A stretch of 64,000 bases of DNA from Sphagnum magellanicum (lineage: Eukaryota > Streptophyta > Sphagnopsida > Sphagnales > Sphagnaceae). The stretch's first letter is position 1. Each line of letters starts with the position of its first letter. Position numbers and translations under genes: made by a program. Of this stretch, positions 34,501 to 45,649 are shown one piece after another. Location of the stretch: NCBI GenBank assembly GCA_021904315.1, contig CM038919.1:20191666-20255665 (forward strand). Reading direction: 5' to 3'. The notes under the pieces were generated by a model. That model was not told where the DNA came from and did not search any database. It saw only the letters and a list, made by a program, of their open reading frames with translations.

Positions 34501-37500
34501 GAGGCCCGCTCTCACTTAAAACACTTCTTAAGTAGAAGGGCACAACAAGGGCCCTACCTCACGTTATCTGCAAAACACCATCAAACATCCTCTTAAGACT
34601 TCACTATAAACTATGATCTCAATGTGGTCTACATAACACTTGCATGTTCTATGCAAATTTCCACCTACACATAAATTTGAAATCCAACTAAAATAAAAAA
34701 TTTCAAGGTTTTTAATTTTTGACACACAAAGCTTAGGATTATGGGTGTAGCATAACCATAACAAAGTTGTAAATATTTTTTAGGTCTAAAATTAGACAAT
34801 TTGTGAGAAGGTTCACAGCCAACCCACAACCATATCTTGATGCAAACCAACACAACATGTTGCCATGGCTTCAAGTTTTCTTGTGGCAAACTTGAATCAC
34901 TGGTTTTTTTTAAAAAATGGTTTTGTTTTAAACTCCATCTACAAAACAAGATTCTTTGCTCAAAATAATTAGGAAATTGATTTCCTATATGTGCTTGCAA
35001 GAAAGTTCAAGGTTACATTAGTCTTTTGTTATGTCCTTTTTAATTGTTTGCAAACCTAAATGTTTCTCACAATTTTGGACATCTAACGAAGATTTTGAAT
35101 GATGCATACTCAACATTGTGGCTTCCATTATGCCTTTCTTGTTATTTATCGAATATATGGATTTAGGGTTGAAGAGAATTTTCAATTATAGCTCATATTC
35201 AACCTAGATCCAATTCTTGCATAGTCTTATTTAGAATTTAAAATTCATAACCAACGTGACAAATCATTTATGGAACTATAAAGTTTGATTATTGCAATGC
35301 CATGCCAAGATTACAAAATTGTTGTGGATGTTGCAAGTATCCCAAAAATATTGCAAAATGAACCATTTATTGTTTTATGGGAAAGGATTAATTCAAACCT
35401 TGAAAGAAACAATGTAATATCCTCCTCTTGGACCATTTCAAATACATGATATCAAGTGGTTTTTTCATGTCACAACCAAACATGGCCTTCATAACCATAC
35501 TAAAATTATGGTCATTCCATGGGATCGGTTTGAAGATTTTGTCCAAGGGGAACAAAATAATTTAGAGTTCCCTTGCAAATTTACAAGCACAAAGGAACAT
35601 GTGAGGAATTCTTGCACACCTTCAACATGAAGATATGCACTCACAAAACCCGTTTGGAAGTGAAACTACTATGTAGTTGTAGTCTAACAAGTAAGGTGGT
35701 TCAATGTAATGCAATGAAGTTCACTAAGAATCTAATGCGTTGTGTCCACTTAGAAGATACAAAGACATTATGGGAGAATCGTAACTCACCATGATGGAAT
35801 GTGAAGGGGCATTATGTTGATGTTCATTCAATGTCACGCTCGATGGTTGAACCCCTTTAGTTCCATTCGTCATAACATCTACATACAACCTCCTAATCTA
35901 TCATGCATTGAATTTTTGAAAAGCTAATCTGAAAAGGAACCATGTTACAAAATCTTATAAGTTTTTATTTATTTTTTGATCAAGAGTTAAGCCTTGGGAT
36001 TAAAAATCACTTTGCTTAGATTGAGGAAAAAATAGACAATTTCAACCCCCTCTACTTCCGACAAGTGTAGCTCCCTTACATCAAACCTGATGATGCTGAA
36101 ATTTGGAGGGAACCTTCTACACCTCCTAAACAACAATTGTTTTAAGTTTGACACAAATCCAACAGTGGATTTGGAAGGAACAACTATTTGAAATAAAACT
36201 CCAAAGGTTTTGTCATGGAATTCCTTCCATGTTTATTTCTTGCACACATCTTTTGCATGAACAACACCTTCCCACACATAAGAACTAAACTTTTCTTCAC
36301 ACATTCATTCTCTTCCTTTCCCTTTCCCCCAACACAAGATACTCCTCTCTCTCTTAGTAAGCCTCCATGACCTTTCCTTGAACTTATTCCCCTTGTCCAA
36401 TGGAAGTTTCAGAATCCTCCCTTCCAATCAATGGCCTCCTCATCACTCAAGAGTCAATGAGAATTGAGAATGATTTGCCCTCCAATTGATTTTAGGATGA
36501 TAATTTTTGGGCCCAATGAGACACAAAAAATATTCCATCCTCCAATCAAATAGGATGACAATCCTCATGACTAATGGGATTGGAGGAGTCATCTTTCCCC
36601 TTATCTTTGATATTTTGATGAGGTTCTTGAGCTTAATCCTTATCCTTTCCATCCGTTGACCCGCACATCCTACTTCTTCATCCTAATTATTTCAAGTAAC
36701 TAACTACTAGGACAATTTATCAGTAGTAACAAGTAAACATCCTTGAGTCCTTACTTGACTAAATCAATTCAATGGTTGAAGTAACATCCCCACATACCAT
36801 TTACTCTTTTGATATCCCTTACTTATTTTTTCTTCCATGCACTAATTAACTATGTAGCACATAGTAAATTGGAATTAAAATTTGCATCACCAAAAACCCC
36901 CACATACTTCTAGATCCATTGTCGAAATTAGGGTTCGATGAATCCATTAGATCTAGGATGTTCGAGTTTTCATGAGGTTCCGGCATCACTCCCACACCTT
37001 ACGCCTACCCTAATTTGTTAAATAAAAAAGTCTCAAACCCTTCTAAACGCAAGTACCCCATCGTTTTTGATACCCTCTTAATTTTTGTTAATGCAGGTGA
37101 GAATCTAGTCATGGCGAATGATGTCGTTACGCCCTCGAATCCTCTAGTTCACTAGTAGAAAAGGAAAAGTTTGAAGAAGCACCGCTTGACGTGATTATCT
37201 TTCAACGGTCGCGTGAAGAAGAATCGTCCAGAAGAGTGATGCACACTCGAATCGATTGTCTCCTAACCCACATGCCTTAACAATCTATTTAGAATTTATT
37301 CCTACTTGTGGAGCCGTACCAAAAAGGTTTGAAGAGTGTTAATGTGAAAACGACGATGTTCGTCTTCATTATCGAACTTGGTTTCCGGTGATGGCCATTA
37401 TCGTTGGCTATGAAGCCCCACCAACCCCCTTTCCATGGAGCATCGAGCCAAATACCTAGCTCGCACCATTCGTCGCATTTTGGAGTTTTTGCAATTGTGA

Positions 37501-40500
37501 TCTATCCCCTTTAAGTTGTTTATTAAGTTGTATTTCACTTGAGGCCAGTCAGGTGGAAATGTTAATACCTAAGTTTGATTTTGATTCTATTTAAGAGTCT
37601 GATAGAAATGAAAACTAAATAAAGATGTATTAGGACTACATCTTAGAAATCTTTCAAGTACATCATTTGTGCCTGAAGATTATTCTACATACTAACTTAA
37701 TATTGTCATGGCGAAATGTTATTATTAATTATGGGCTTGTATTTCCAATATATCAATAAATCACATCTAATTCTACATCCCCTTTCCCTTCTCTACAACA
37801 TAAAAGGATAATGCACTTAAAAAGGTTTACTAGGTCCTAAAATTAACTAAGCCTTGCATCAATTTAAATAAAAGAGTCTTCTACGCTAAAATATCCAAAG
37901 GATAATTCAACTTTTAATAATTATTACTTGGAGGTTTATCAAGATTCAAATCATTAATACTAAGGAAAATTATGGAACTCAAGCTTAACAATTTATGGTA
38001 TTATAATCCATGATTCACAGAACACAAAATTTATAATCCCTCAAACACATTGACACACCCTAGAGCAAATTCAACATCATTTATTTACAATTATTATCTT
38101 ATATTTAAAGTTCTCCTTCTTCAAAACAACACATTTGGGTTTATATTTGTTTGTTGCCATTCATTGCCAACTAGGTTTTGAAATGTTCCATATTTGAAAC
38201 AGTTTGTTTTCTAGGTCCCAAGTTGAAATGACCTTGATCATAATTAGGTGCAGAGCAACATTGCACCATTGTGTAAAATTTAGCAACTTCCAATTTTTTT
38301 TTTTTTGAATTGTTAATCAATAGACTCTATCATCCCCATTCCAATTTCTCCTTAACTATTTCCAATGTCTATTATACCTCACTCTTCATGATGTGACTTT
38401 TTTTAATTGTTTCATGTCATGTGGTCTTTGTTTCTTATTTCCAACTTGAGGAATTTCCCGTATTATCTATGTTAAACCTTAATTTCATATGGGTTATGAT
38501 GTTTTGTACTATTTCATGTTCTACTACCCTAGACCTTAGTTTTATATGGGGTTTGATTATTAATTTGATTTGCCAATGCAACTTGTGGAATGTTCACATA
38601 TAGTCAATTATGACTTTTTATTTATTCCTACCAAGTGTAAGTCATTCAAAGCCATTATATTTGTTTTGCAAATATTTTTCCTTGATTTTCGACCGAAAGA
38701 TAAAACTAATTAATGTTTTGCTTGAAGACATATAAAAACTTCTTTTGTCTACACAATAAAAATGTGGCTAGAAGAGTGAAAATGAATTATTACCCATAAA
38801 AAAGGAAAAAAAATTTGAACGAATTTCCAAAATCAACCAACATTCACAACCCAAATTTTGAATTATGAAAACAAAGTAAGGTATCATGTCCATTAAGCGA
38901 CTTTATCAATGAACATTCATTGTTGAACAACCATATTTAGACCAAAGTCTTTATCAGCTAGTATACTATGAGGTGATTTTCTATCCTTCTACTCCCAGTT
39001 CTATGAGGTGATTATATTCGAAACGTATGTTATTGGTGAAAGGAAAATGCGAAATGTATTTCTAGATATTGAATTACGTTTATATTTGAAAAATAAATAG
39101 TTTTCTTTTTATGCATCACTTATGATTTGTAATTGATAGATATATTTTCAAAGTTCAAACTCCCTAAATCCTAGAATTTTATGTTAAACTATCACCCACT
39201 TAAACCAACTTTTAAGGAGTTGACATAATGCTCAATTTGATAGCAGACCTCTAGTCACTCAAAACATTGTTGTCATCACATACATTAACCCAATTTAACT
39301 TGCATTAATTCATTGGAAAGTTAACTACAAGGCGTAACTATTTGCCAAATTTCAAACTTTGCACCTAAATCAAGAAAAAATTATGTTATAAAACCCAAGA
39401 GGTTTTATGAACAATCTCTAAAATTTCAAGCTCCAAATCTACCCCTATTCATTTCCATTCTTTCAAAGGTATTGTTATGATCCAATTTATTCTCCCTCTT
39501 TCCATCATCTACAAAGATTCATTACTTTTCTCTTCCCAAGGAAAGTTATAGGAATAAATTTTTCAAATATTCAAATCGGAAATCATGTCCAAAAATATAA
39601 ATACAAATTATTCAAATTCGTGCTTTTAAAGAAAAAGAGAAGGAAAACCCCAACTTGGTGGCCAATGTAAGGTTCCAAATTTGGTGACCCTTGGAATGTT
39701 CCATGCTTGGAGGTCAATGGGGAAGCATCTTTTTTGATGGCCAATGGAAGGTTCTAAGTTTGGTGGTGAATGAGGAAACATCTTACTTGGAGGCCAATGG
39801 AAGGTTCCAATGTTTGGTGGCCCTTGAAAGGTTCCAAATTTGATGGCCTTTGGAAGAAGAAAGAAAAACATCTTTTTCACCTCCTTCCACTTTTCACCCC
39901 ATAAAATTTTACTTTACCATGGTTTTAGACCATTGCTTCATTTCTTGCCTTCCTTTTCCTTGACCTATAAATTACAATCATGCATCTCGAGGTACCAAAT
40001 TTTCTACACATTCATCACCAAGTCAATTTTGATTGAAGATTTTTTCCCTTCCTTAAATTCATAACATCGTGCATGATTATGTCTTACAAGCTTCAAGTTG
40101 CATAAATCAACAAATCGCCACCCTGGGAATCATCCCTAAATTTGACACTAACCTAACAAGTTCGCGATGAAAATCCCAAATCACAAGAGATGCCCCTTCC
40201 TCTCAAAATCAAACCCCTTTAAGCTTGGTATTATCAAAATTTTCCGAACTTTCGTACCTTGGTGATTTTGTTGCAATTGACTTTGCTTCTAATAATGAAC
40301 CTGAAACTATCTGTGAAGTATTTTATAAAACTAAACACATTTTGCATGGTCTTCAAATCCCGATGTTGGACACTATCATTGGTTAGGCGGTTCGATTCGT
40401 TGACTGCCTCCTAACAACAAGGTGGATTATTTAATTCGCACCATTCAACACATATTAAATTTCATGTAATTATAAACTACCACAGTGGCATAAGCTAGGA

Positions 40501-40799
40501 TTCAACATGTATTTGTAATTCCTCCTTGAGTTTTTCCATAACTTGAATAAAACTCATTCATCATGAAACCATGTTATAATTGCCACCCTATCACCCTACT
40601 CATTTAAATTATTATGTTGTCTCACATTAATCTTACATGCTTATAATGTTTGAAAATTATTCTATATCCATTGGACCTTTCATTGACACCCTTTAATTGC
40701 TTCAAGAATCTCAAATTATCTTTGCTTACACAACTATCCACTAAATACTAGAATTGTTGAGAATTCAAACTCAACTAGTTAGGTTTCATTAGTTACTAA
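34501..40799. other. AT-rich intergenic DNA with unclassified repeat remnants
   Basis: No gene recognised. About 37.36-37.52 kb and 40.34-40.49 kb are diverged relatives: ATTATCGTTGG, then CTCGCACCATTCGTCGCATT and CAATTGTGATC, against ATCATTGG, TTCGCACCATTCAACACAT and GTAATTATAAAC. This suggests two copies of an old unclassified element (translation like LARTIRRILEFL). At 39.66-39.85 kb GGCCAATGGAAGGTTCCAA is repeated in several diverged copies. Confidence 0.35.
39655..39850. repeat. Degenerate tandem repeat, GGCCAATGGAAGGTTCCAA
   Basis: Units of roughly 25-40 bp containing TTGGTGGCC / AATGGAAGGTTCCAA recur about five times between 39655 and 39850. Confidence 0.65.
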
Positions 40800-41935
40800 T
40801 GTCGCAACCCCACTTTGGCCAAGTGTGGGGGTGAAGCCTAACACTTGGAAAAGTTGGAGTTTGGGAGTCTTCCGGGACTCCCGAATGTTCAGAGCTCGAC
40901 AGCAAGGGGAAAAACACCTCGCATTGGGGTGTTCTTGGTGTCATTGGAAAGGTCTTGAAACGTAGATATCGAAAATGCCCTCGCATTGGCAATTCGAACA
41001 TCTATAGCCCAAGTTATGGGCAAAAGAAGGGCCGGGAATCAAACTGGCAGTTTGACTCCCGACCACTAAAAGTCGGGAATCGACCTCTTCCCGACGTTCG
41101 ATTTGAGCGTGCGACATGGCGTTGGAAAGATCTCGACGAGGGCTACAACGTTGCTTCAGACCTTGACGCGATCGGAGGTCAGGGCGAGAAGATATGACCT
41201 CCCAAAGTCCCGAGACTCCAACCGAGACGATTTCGGGACGATTTCAGGACAATTTCGGGACTCCAACTTGGGAGTCCCGGGAATTTGTGCCATTTGGATG
41301 TAGCCTCGGTGGCGAGCTGCAGAGAATACTATATGGGGGAAGGTGGTGGCTTCCCCCGAGTCCGGGCCGTGGTGAGTCTTGTGTGTCCAAGTGCCCGTGG
41401 CAAGTCCCAACACCAAAGGGTGTCCCGAATGCTAAACTAACCTCGTGGGGTTGGTTTTTGGATGCAGAATCACACAAGCTAAGCTAGTCCCTCTTCCTAG
41501 TCTAATCCCGGGGCTCCCAACTCGTCCCTCTACCCCTTTCTAGAGTTGGAAGCCGGGAGCGTGCTACCAAGTTCAACTTTCCGCAACTTGACTTTGTGAA
41601 GCCCTCAAGTGGGTTTCACCCCGTGACTTGGGAGCGCGTCACTAGAGTAGGAAAGTAACTAGGTTACTTTCACAAAGTTGAATTACTTTCGTTACTTATT
41701 TTAGTTTGGTTATTTGTGGTTTGGTCTTGTAATTAAATACCTTGGTGTTGATGGTTTGGTTCTCTTTTCTTCATTACACAAGTTTGTGTATTTCATGTGA
41801 CAAGAACCTTGGAGAGTTCTTGATGTTGTGTTTTGTGTTGTGAGCATTATGTTGTAGTTTCCTTTCAATAAATATTTATGTTTGCACTTGAGTAGATCTC
41901 CTATTTGTTAACAAGAACAAAACCAACATTTTTTT
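40800..41935 (+). mobile_element. GC-rich LTR-like element, copy B
   Basis: Starts TGTCGCAACCCC. It shares with A and C the blocks CATTGGAAAGGTCTTGAA, CTCGCATTG, GTTGGAAAGATCTCGACGAG, TTGCTTCAGACC, a TATA-like ATACTATATGGGGG near 41325, GGTGGTGGCTTCCCCC, GTCCGGGCCGTGGTGAG and a GTGAGT...TGCAG segment (41372-41467). It continues past C into an AT-richer tail with AATAAA near 41867, so it may be the longest copy. The right end (near ACCAACA, 41935) is a guess. No protein-coding frame is supported. Confidence 0.6.
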
Positions 41936-42428
41936 AAACATTATAAATTTTGTTGTTTACTTTTAACCCCAACCCTTTACAAACTTTTCACCTCAAATCA
42001 TGCAATTAAAGTTTTAAAACTATGATTATTAGCTTTTGTTGATGAAAAAAAAATCGAATTCACAAAAAAAAACCTCACACATCCATGCACACCCATCATT
42101 CCTCAATCCTAACATGAAATTGTTAAAGACCCCTAATAGCGTTATCATGCCCCAATATCCCGAATGAAATTCTTGAAAATTGAAACCATCGTGCATGGCT
42201 GTGTCGATAGGGCTGACATATACCTACATGGAAAACAAGAAAACAAATAAGGTCAAATATGCCACAAGAAAGGTTTACTTGGATACCACCATGACAAGGG
42301 ATTTTAATTATTAAATGGTATTAAAACACACTTGATGGGACTTATATGACAATACCTTTCTCCTATTCAAGTAATGGTTCATCATAAGGCCTATGTTAGG
42401 GATAAGGCATTGAACAACAAACTTATGA

Positions 42429-43413
42429 TGTCGCAACCCTAGCCTTGGCTCACGACCAAGGCAAGGGGGTTGCAAGGGTGCGGGCCAAAAGGAAGCCCGA
42501 GAGTCACATCAAGACTCCCGGGAGTGCAAGAAAGTGTGAGGGAGTGGACCCACACACTCCCAAGGCAACTCCCATGTTGGGAGTTGGTGAGAGTTAGAGT
42601 CCCAAAAGGACTCCCGAAACTTCAGAGCACGTTTTGAGGGGTCAAAACTCAATGGCTTGGTGCGCTCTTTATATCAATGGAAAGGTCTTGAAGTGTAGAT
42701 GTCTAAAATGGGCTCGCATTGCTCATTTGGACATCTGAAACGCAAGTTATGGTCAAAAGAAGGCCCGGGAGTCGAACTCGCGGGAGTCCGCCAGTTTGGA
42801 CTCCCGGGCACTAAAAGTCGGGAATCGACCCGAAATACTTGGCTGCTGAGAACGTGCGACATACCGTTGGAAAGGTCTCGACGAGATCTACAACTTTGCT
42901 TCAGACCGCGCCGTCATCGGAGGTCTGCTCCGAAAGTTATGCGCGTTCAAAGTCCCGGGAGTCCCGCTGGGCGGGATTTCGGGACTCCCGCGCGGGAGTC
43001 CCGGGACTCCCGGGACAAAATGTCCATTTGGGTGCCACCCCCGCGACGTGGCACAGAGTATACTATAAGGGGGAAGGTGGTGGCTTCCCCCAAGTCCGGG
43101 CCGTGGTGAGTCTTGTGTGTCCGTGTTGCCCGTGGCTCGTCCTAGCACCAAATGTGCTCCAACTATGTTCTAACCACTTTGTGTGGTTCCATGCAGGCCC
43201 GTGTGAGTGAGTGAAGCTTGTCAACTCTTCCTAGTCCCATCCCGGAGCTCCAACACGCCCCTCTACCCCTCCAAGTGTTGTGAGCTAGGGAGCGCCTCCC
43301 GACCACTCCCACTTCCGCTGTCTCTCACTTGGACTCACATTTGAGTCCTTCGAGTGGTTAGGAGTGCGTCATATGACCCATGACACTTTTGTGTTCCCAT
43401 CTGAGGTGAAAGA
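42429..43413 (+). mobile_element. GC-rich LTR-like element, copy C, inside the Mutator-like element
   Basis: Starts TGTCGCAACCCTAGCC and follows copy A closely through GGAGCTCCAACACGCC. The right boundary is near the A run at 43415, where Mutator-like coding sequence resumes. It has a 22-bp perfect palindrome (42981-43002, arms GGGACTCCCGC), a TATA-like ATACTATAAGGGG near 43060, and an intron-like GTGAGT...TGCAG segment (43106-43196). Confidence 0.65.
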
Positions 43414-43429
43414 CTCAACAAAAAAAAAG

Positions 43430-43934
43430 TTGATGAATTACAAAAAACACCTCAAGGATCCTATCAGTGTCAAAATGTGAGTTTTGAAAAGCCCTAATTC
43501 AATTTTTTATTATGTCCAACATGTCCTTTTGGACTTGAATCTATCAAACCAAGATGATACATTATTCACGCTCAAAATTCAAATGCCATGGCAATTTGAA
43601 ATTATAAAAAAATTTGGAAACCAAAGTTTAGTTTCATTTGATGGAACCTTTGGAACAAACCAAAACAAAGTATGTTTTCTTCTTTTGTTGAATGAAATGT
43701 AGTGACAAAATCATTGATTAGGAATGTAGTGTGCATAATATTTGTTTGATGTTTTTTGTAGTACACTTTGTATACCTTGATGGTGTTTAATGAATGGCAA
43801 AATGGCATACTAAGTGCTTTCATTGCCATTGGAAAAAGTTGGGAGATTGATTTGTGCACCCAATTCTCCAAGCATTATCAAGACGATTACTAATCAATTG
43901 GATGCCCAATGTTATCATTATGGACGATGTGTAA
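43430..43934 (+). pseudogene. MULE transposase, N-terminal/DDE part
   Basis: Conceptual plus-strand readings give PNSIFYYVQHVLLDLNL, then FTLKIQMPWQFEIIKKFG, NQSLVSFDGTFGTNQNK, YTLYTLMVFNEWQNGIL and WMPNVIIMDDV. SFDGTFGTNQNK holds the first catalytic Asp and IMDDV probably the second. The reading is interrupted by a stop after KM (43479) and by a break after LLLLNEM. It ends at GATGTGTAAGC, a good splice-donor-like site. Confidence 0.75.
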
Positions 43935-44571
43935 GCTAAAATTAATGTTTGAAGGTAAAAACATTTGGGTTCAACAATATTTTACCACTACACCAAAACA
44001 AGGCATCCATGACTTGATCATATACAATTAGCGTTTCAATTTAGTCATGGAGTAATATATGTTTTACAACTATGCCATTTTTATGATTGTAGTCATTTTC
44101 ATGACTACACAACTCTTTAACTATAATCATTTTTTAAAAATTACTAGGTGTACCATTGACCTTATTTGACCAAAATTTCAAAATTGGACACCATGGTGAG
44201 GGACTTACATTTGCAAATTCAAACCATGGCTCACCCTTGAAAAAATAATGCATGGTTATTATCATGTTTATTGGATCCAATGGGTTTTGTAATGTATTTA
44301 AAATTTCATATATATAATTTGGTCTAATATTAAATCCACAAATTTCAACCTACCTTTGATCTAATGATATGTCTAATATATTTTAGAATAAATATTACAT
44401 ATATTTTTATAACATTGAATTTATCTGAAACTTTTTATTATATTATGGTTTTCTTAGGGTCTTTTTTTTATCAAGCTTGTGGTTTTGAAACTTTAGTGAT
44501 TTTTCCAATATTTTTCTAACTTATTTATTTTTTAACAAAAAATGTTGAAATTATTCAAATTTTAACTATCA

Positions 44572-44802
44572 TCACAGGCATAACCATAAAAAAATCATTA
44601 AAAAAACATGAACTATTATTAACACATTATAAATTTGATGATTTCCACCAAGAATTTGATTGCCAGGTTGTGCTAATTCCATATGAATTAGTATTGAAAA
44701 ACATGTACCCATTACTCCAACAATGGCATTGAAAATACAATATAGAGTGCCTATATCTTTGTGGTTTATAGAAAACAACCATCTTTGTGTAAAATTATTC
44801 AT
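44572..44802 (-). pseudogene. cox1: cox1 5' fragment within the NUMT
   Basis: Cytochrome c oxidase subunit I, N-terminal 76 codons. [31 protein letters not shown] and [16 protein letters not shown] match plant mitochondrial COX1 with scattered changes (for example Arg to His before MELAQ, as expected from decay at CpG). Only the first of twelve membrane helices is covered. It carries the start codon and no promoter. Confidence 0.92.
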
Positions 44803-45091
44803 TTTATAACCCCATCTTTCAATAATATCATGCTTTGTTGAACTAATTTTGATTGATGTTCTTGCAATTTGGAAAAGCGAATTTTGTCACAAACTGTTTT
44901 GCGAAACAAGTTAGTATCTTCTCTTGTAGACTGATGCGAGAATGCTCATGAATAACTAACAATGTTTTAAACTTTTGCTTTATTTGTTGGCGCAACACAG
45001 CTTGCACTATATGTTTGCACTTAGGTGCACAATGCGTAATTATATCATTTATACATGATTCTCCGATTACTTGTGTACTTTGAAGCCACAA
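44803..45091 (-). pseudogene. atp4: atp4 (ymf39/orf25) 3' fragment within the NUMT
   Basis: [16 protein letters not shown], then [20 protein letters not shown], then in the shifted frame [20 protein letters not shown], fit the C-terminal part of the plant mitochondrial ATP4 protein as I remember the bryophyte sequences. Its TGA stop overlaps the cox1 ATG (ATGA at about 44799-44802). The assignment rests on memory of the family; cox1 next to it supports a mitochondrial origin. Confidence 0.72.
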
Positions 45092-45622
45092 TGTGAAAAT
45101 TCATCCCAAAAAATCATCAAGGGACTTTCACTCAAAGGTTATTTTGATGAATATCTTCCTTGAGCTTTTTGACATTAATAATGATATATATTCTTATTAA
45201 TTATATCCAATATATCTAAAGAAAAATTCACAATGTGCCCCAAAATGGAAAGTTGTCATATAATGAATAGCCAAGAATATAGAACTTGATCCCTATAATT
45301 TTTAGGAAACTTATGAAAAAATTTCAAATTATTTTCTTATGGAAAATTATTCCACCTTCCTTTTCATTATTTTTGAGAAGTGAAAAGAAATGGAAAAAGA
45401 AAATGCAAAAAAGGAACAAGGGTCAAGTTCTAGGGCTAGGGTGAAACTTATTTATTAAATTATTTGCTAAATATTTATAAAAACTATGACCATAAAAATT
45501 GGGGAAAATATTATAATATATATTAAATCACATTCAATAAAATGAAAACGCCTTTTCTTGAAAAGACAAAAAATTACTATTCATAACAAAATTAATGAGA
45601 ACTCTATGATATTAAAATATGT

Positions 45623-45649
45623 TGTGTGTGTGTGTGTGTGTGTGTGTGT
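45623..45649. repeat. (TG)n microsatellite
   Basis: About 13 uninterrupted TG units inside the CACTA-type element. Confidence 0.9.

Larger units (their letters stand above)
44566..45095 (-). pseudogene. Nuclear copy of mitochondrial DNA: atp4 3' end joined to cox1 5' end (NUMT)
   Basis: About 530 bp on the minus strand. The first part encodes the C-terminal region of ATP synthase subunit 4 ([20 protein letters not shown], then [14 protein letters not shown]). After one frameshift near 44903-44915 it continues [20 protein letters not shown] and ends GVIK-stop. The second part begins at the overlapping ATG (44802) with [18 protein letters not shown] and reads to [17 protein letters not shown] frameshift in a T run near 44590 precedes MVMPVMI, where it stops. 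A mitochondrial gene pair cannot function here: it is 5'- and 3'-truncated and frameshifted. It lies wholly within the CACTA-type element. Confidence 0.88.
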
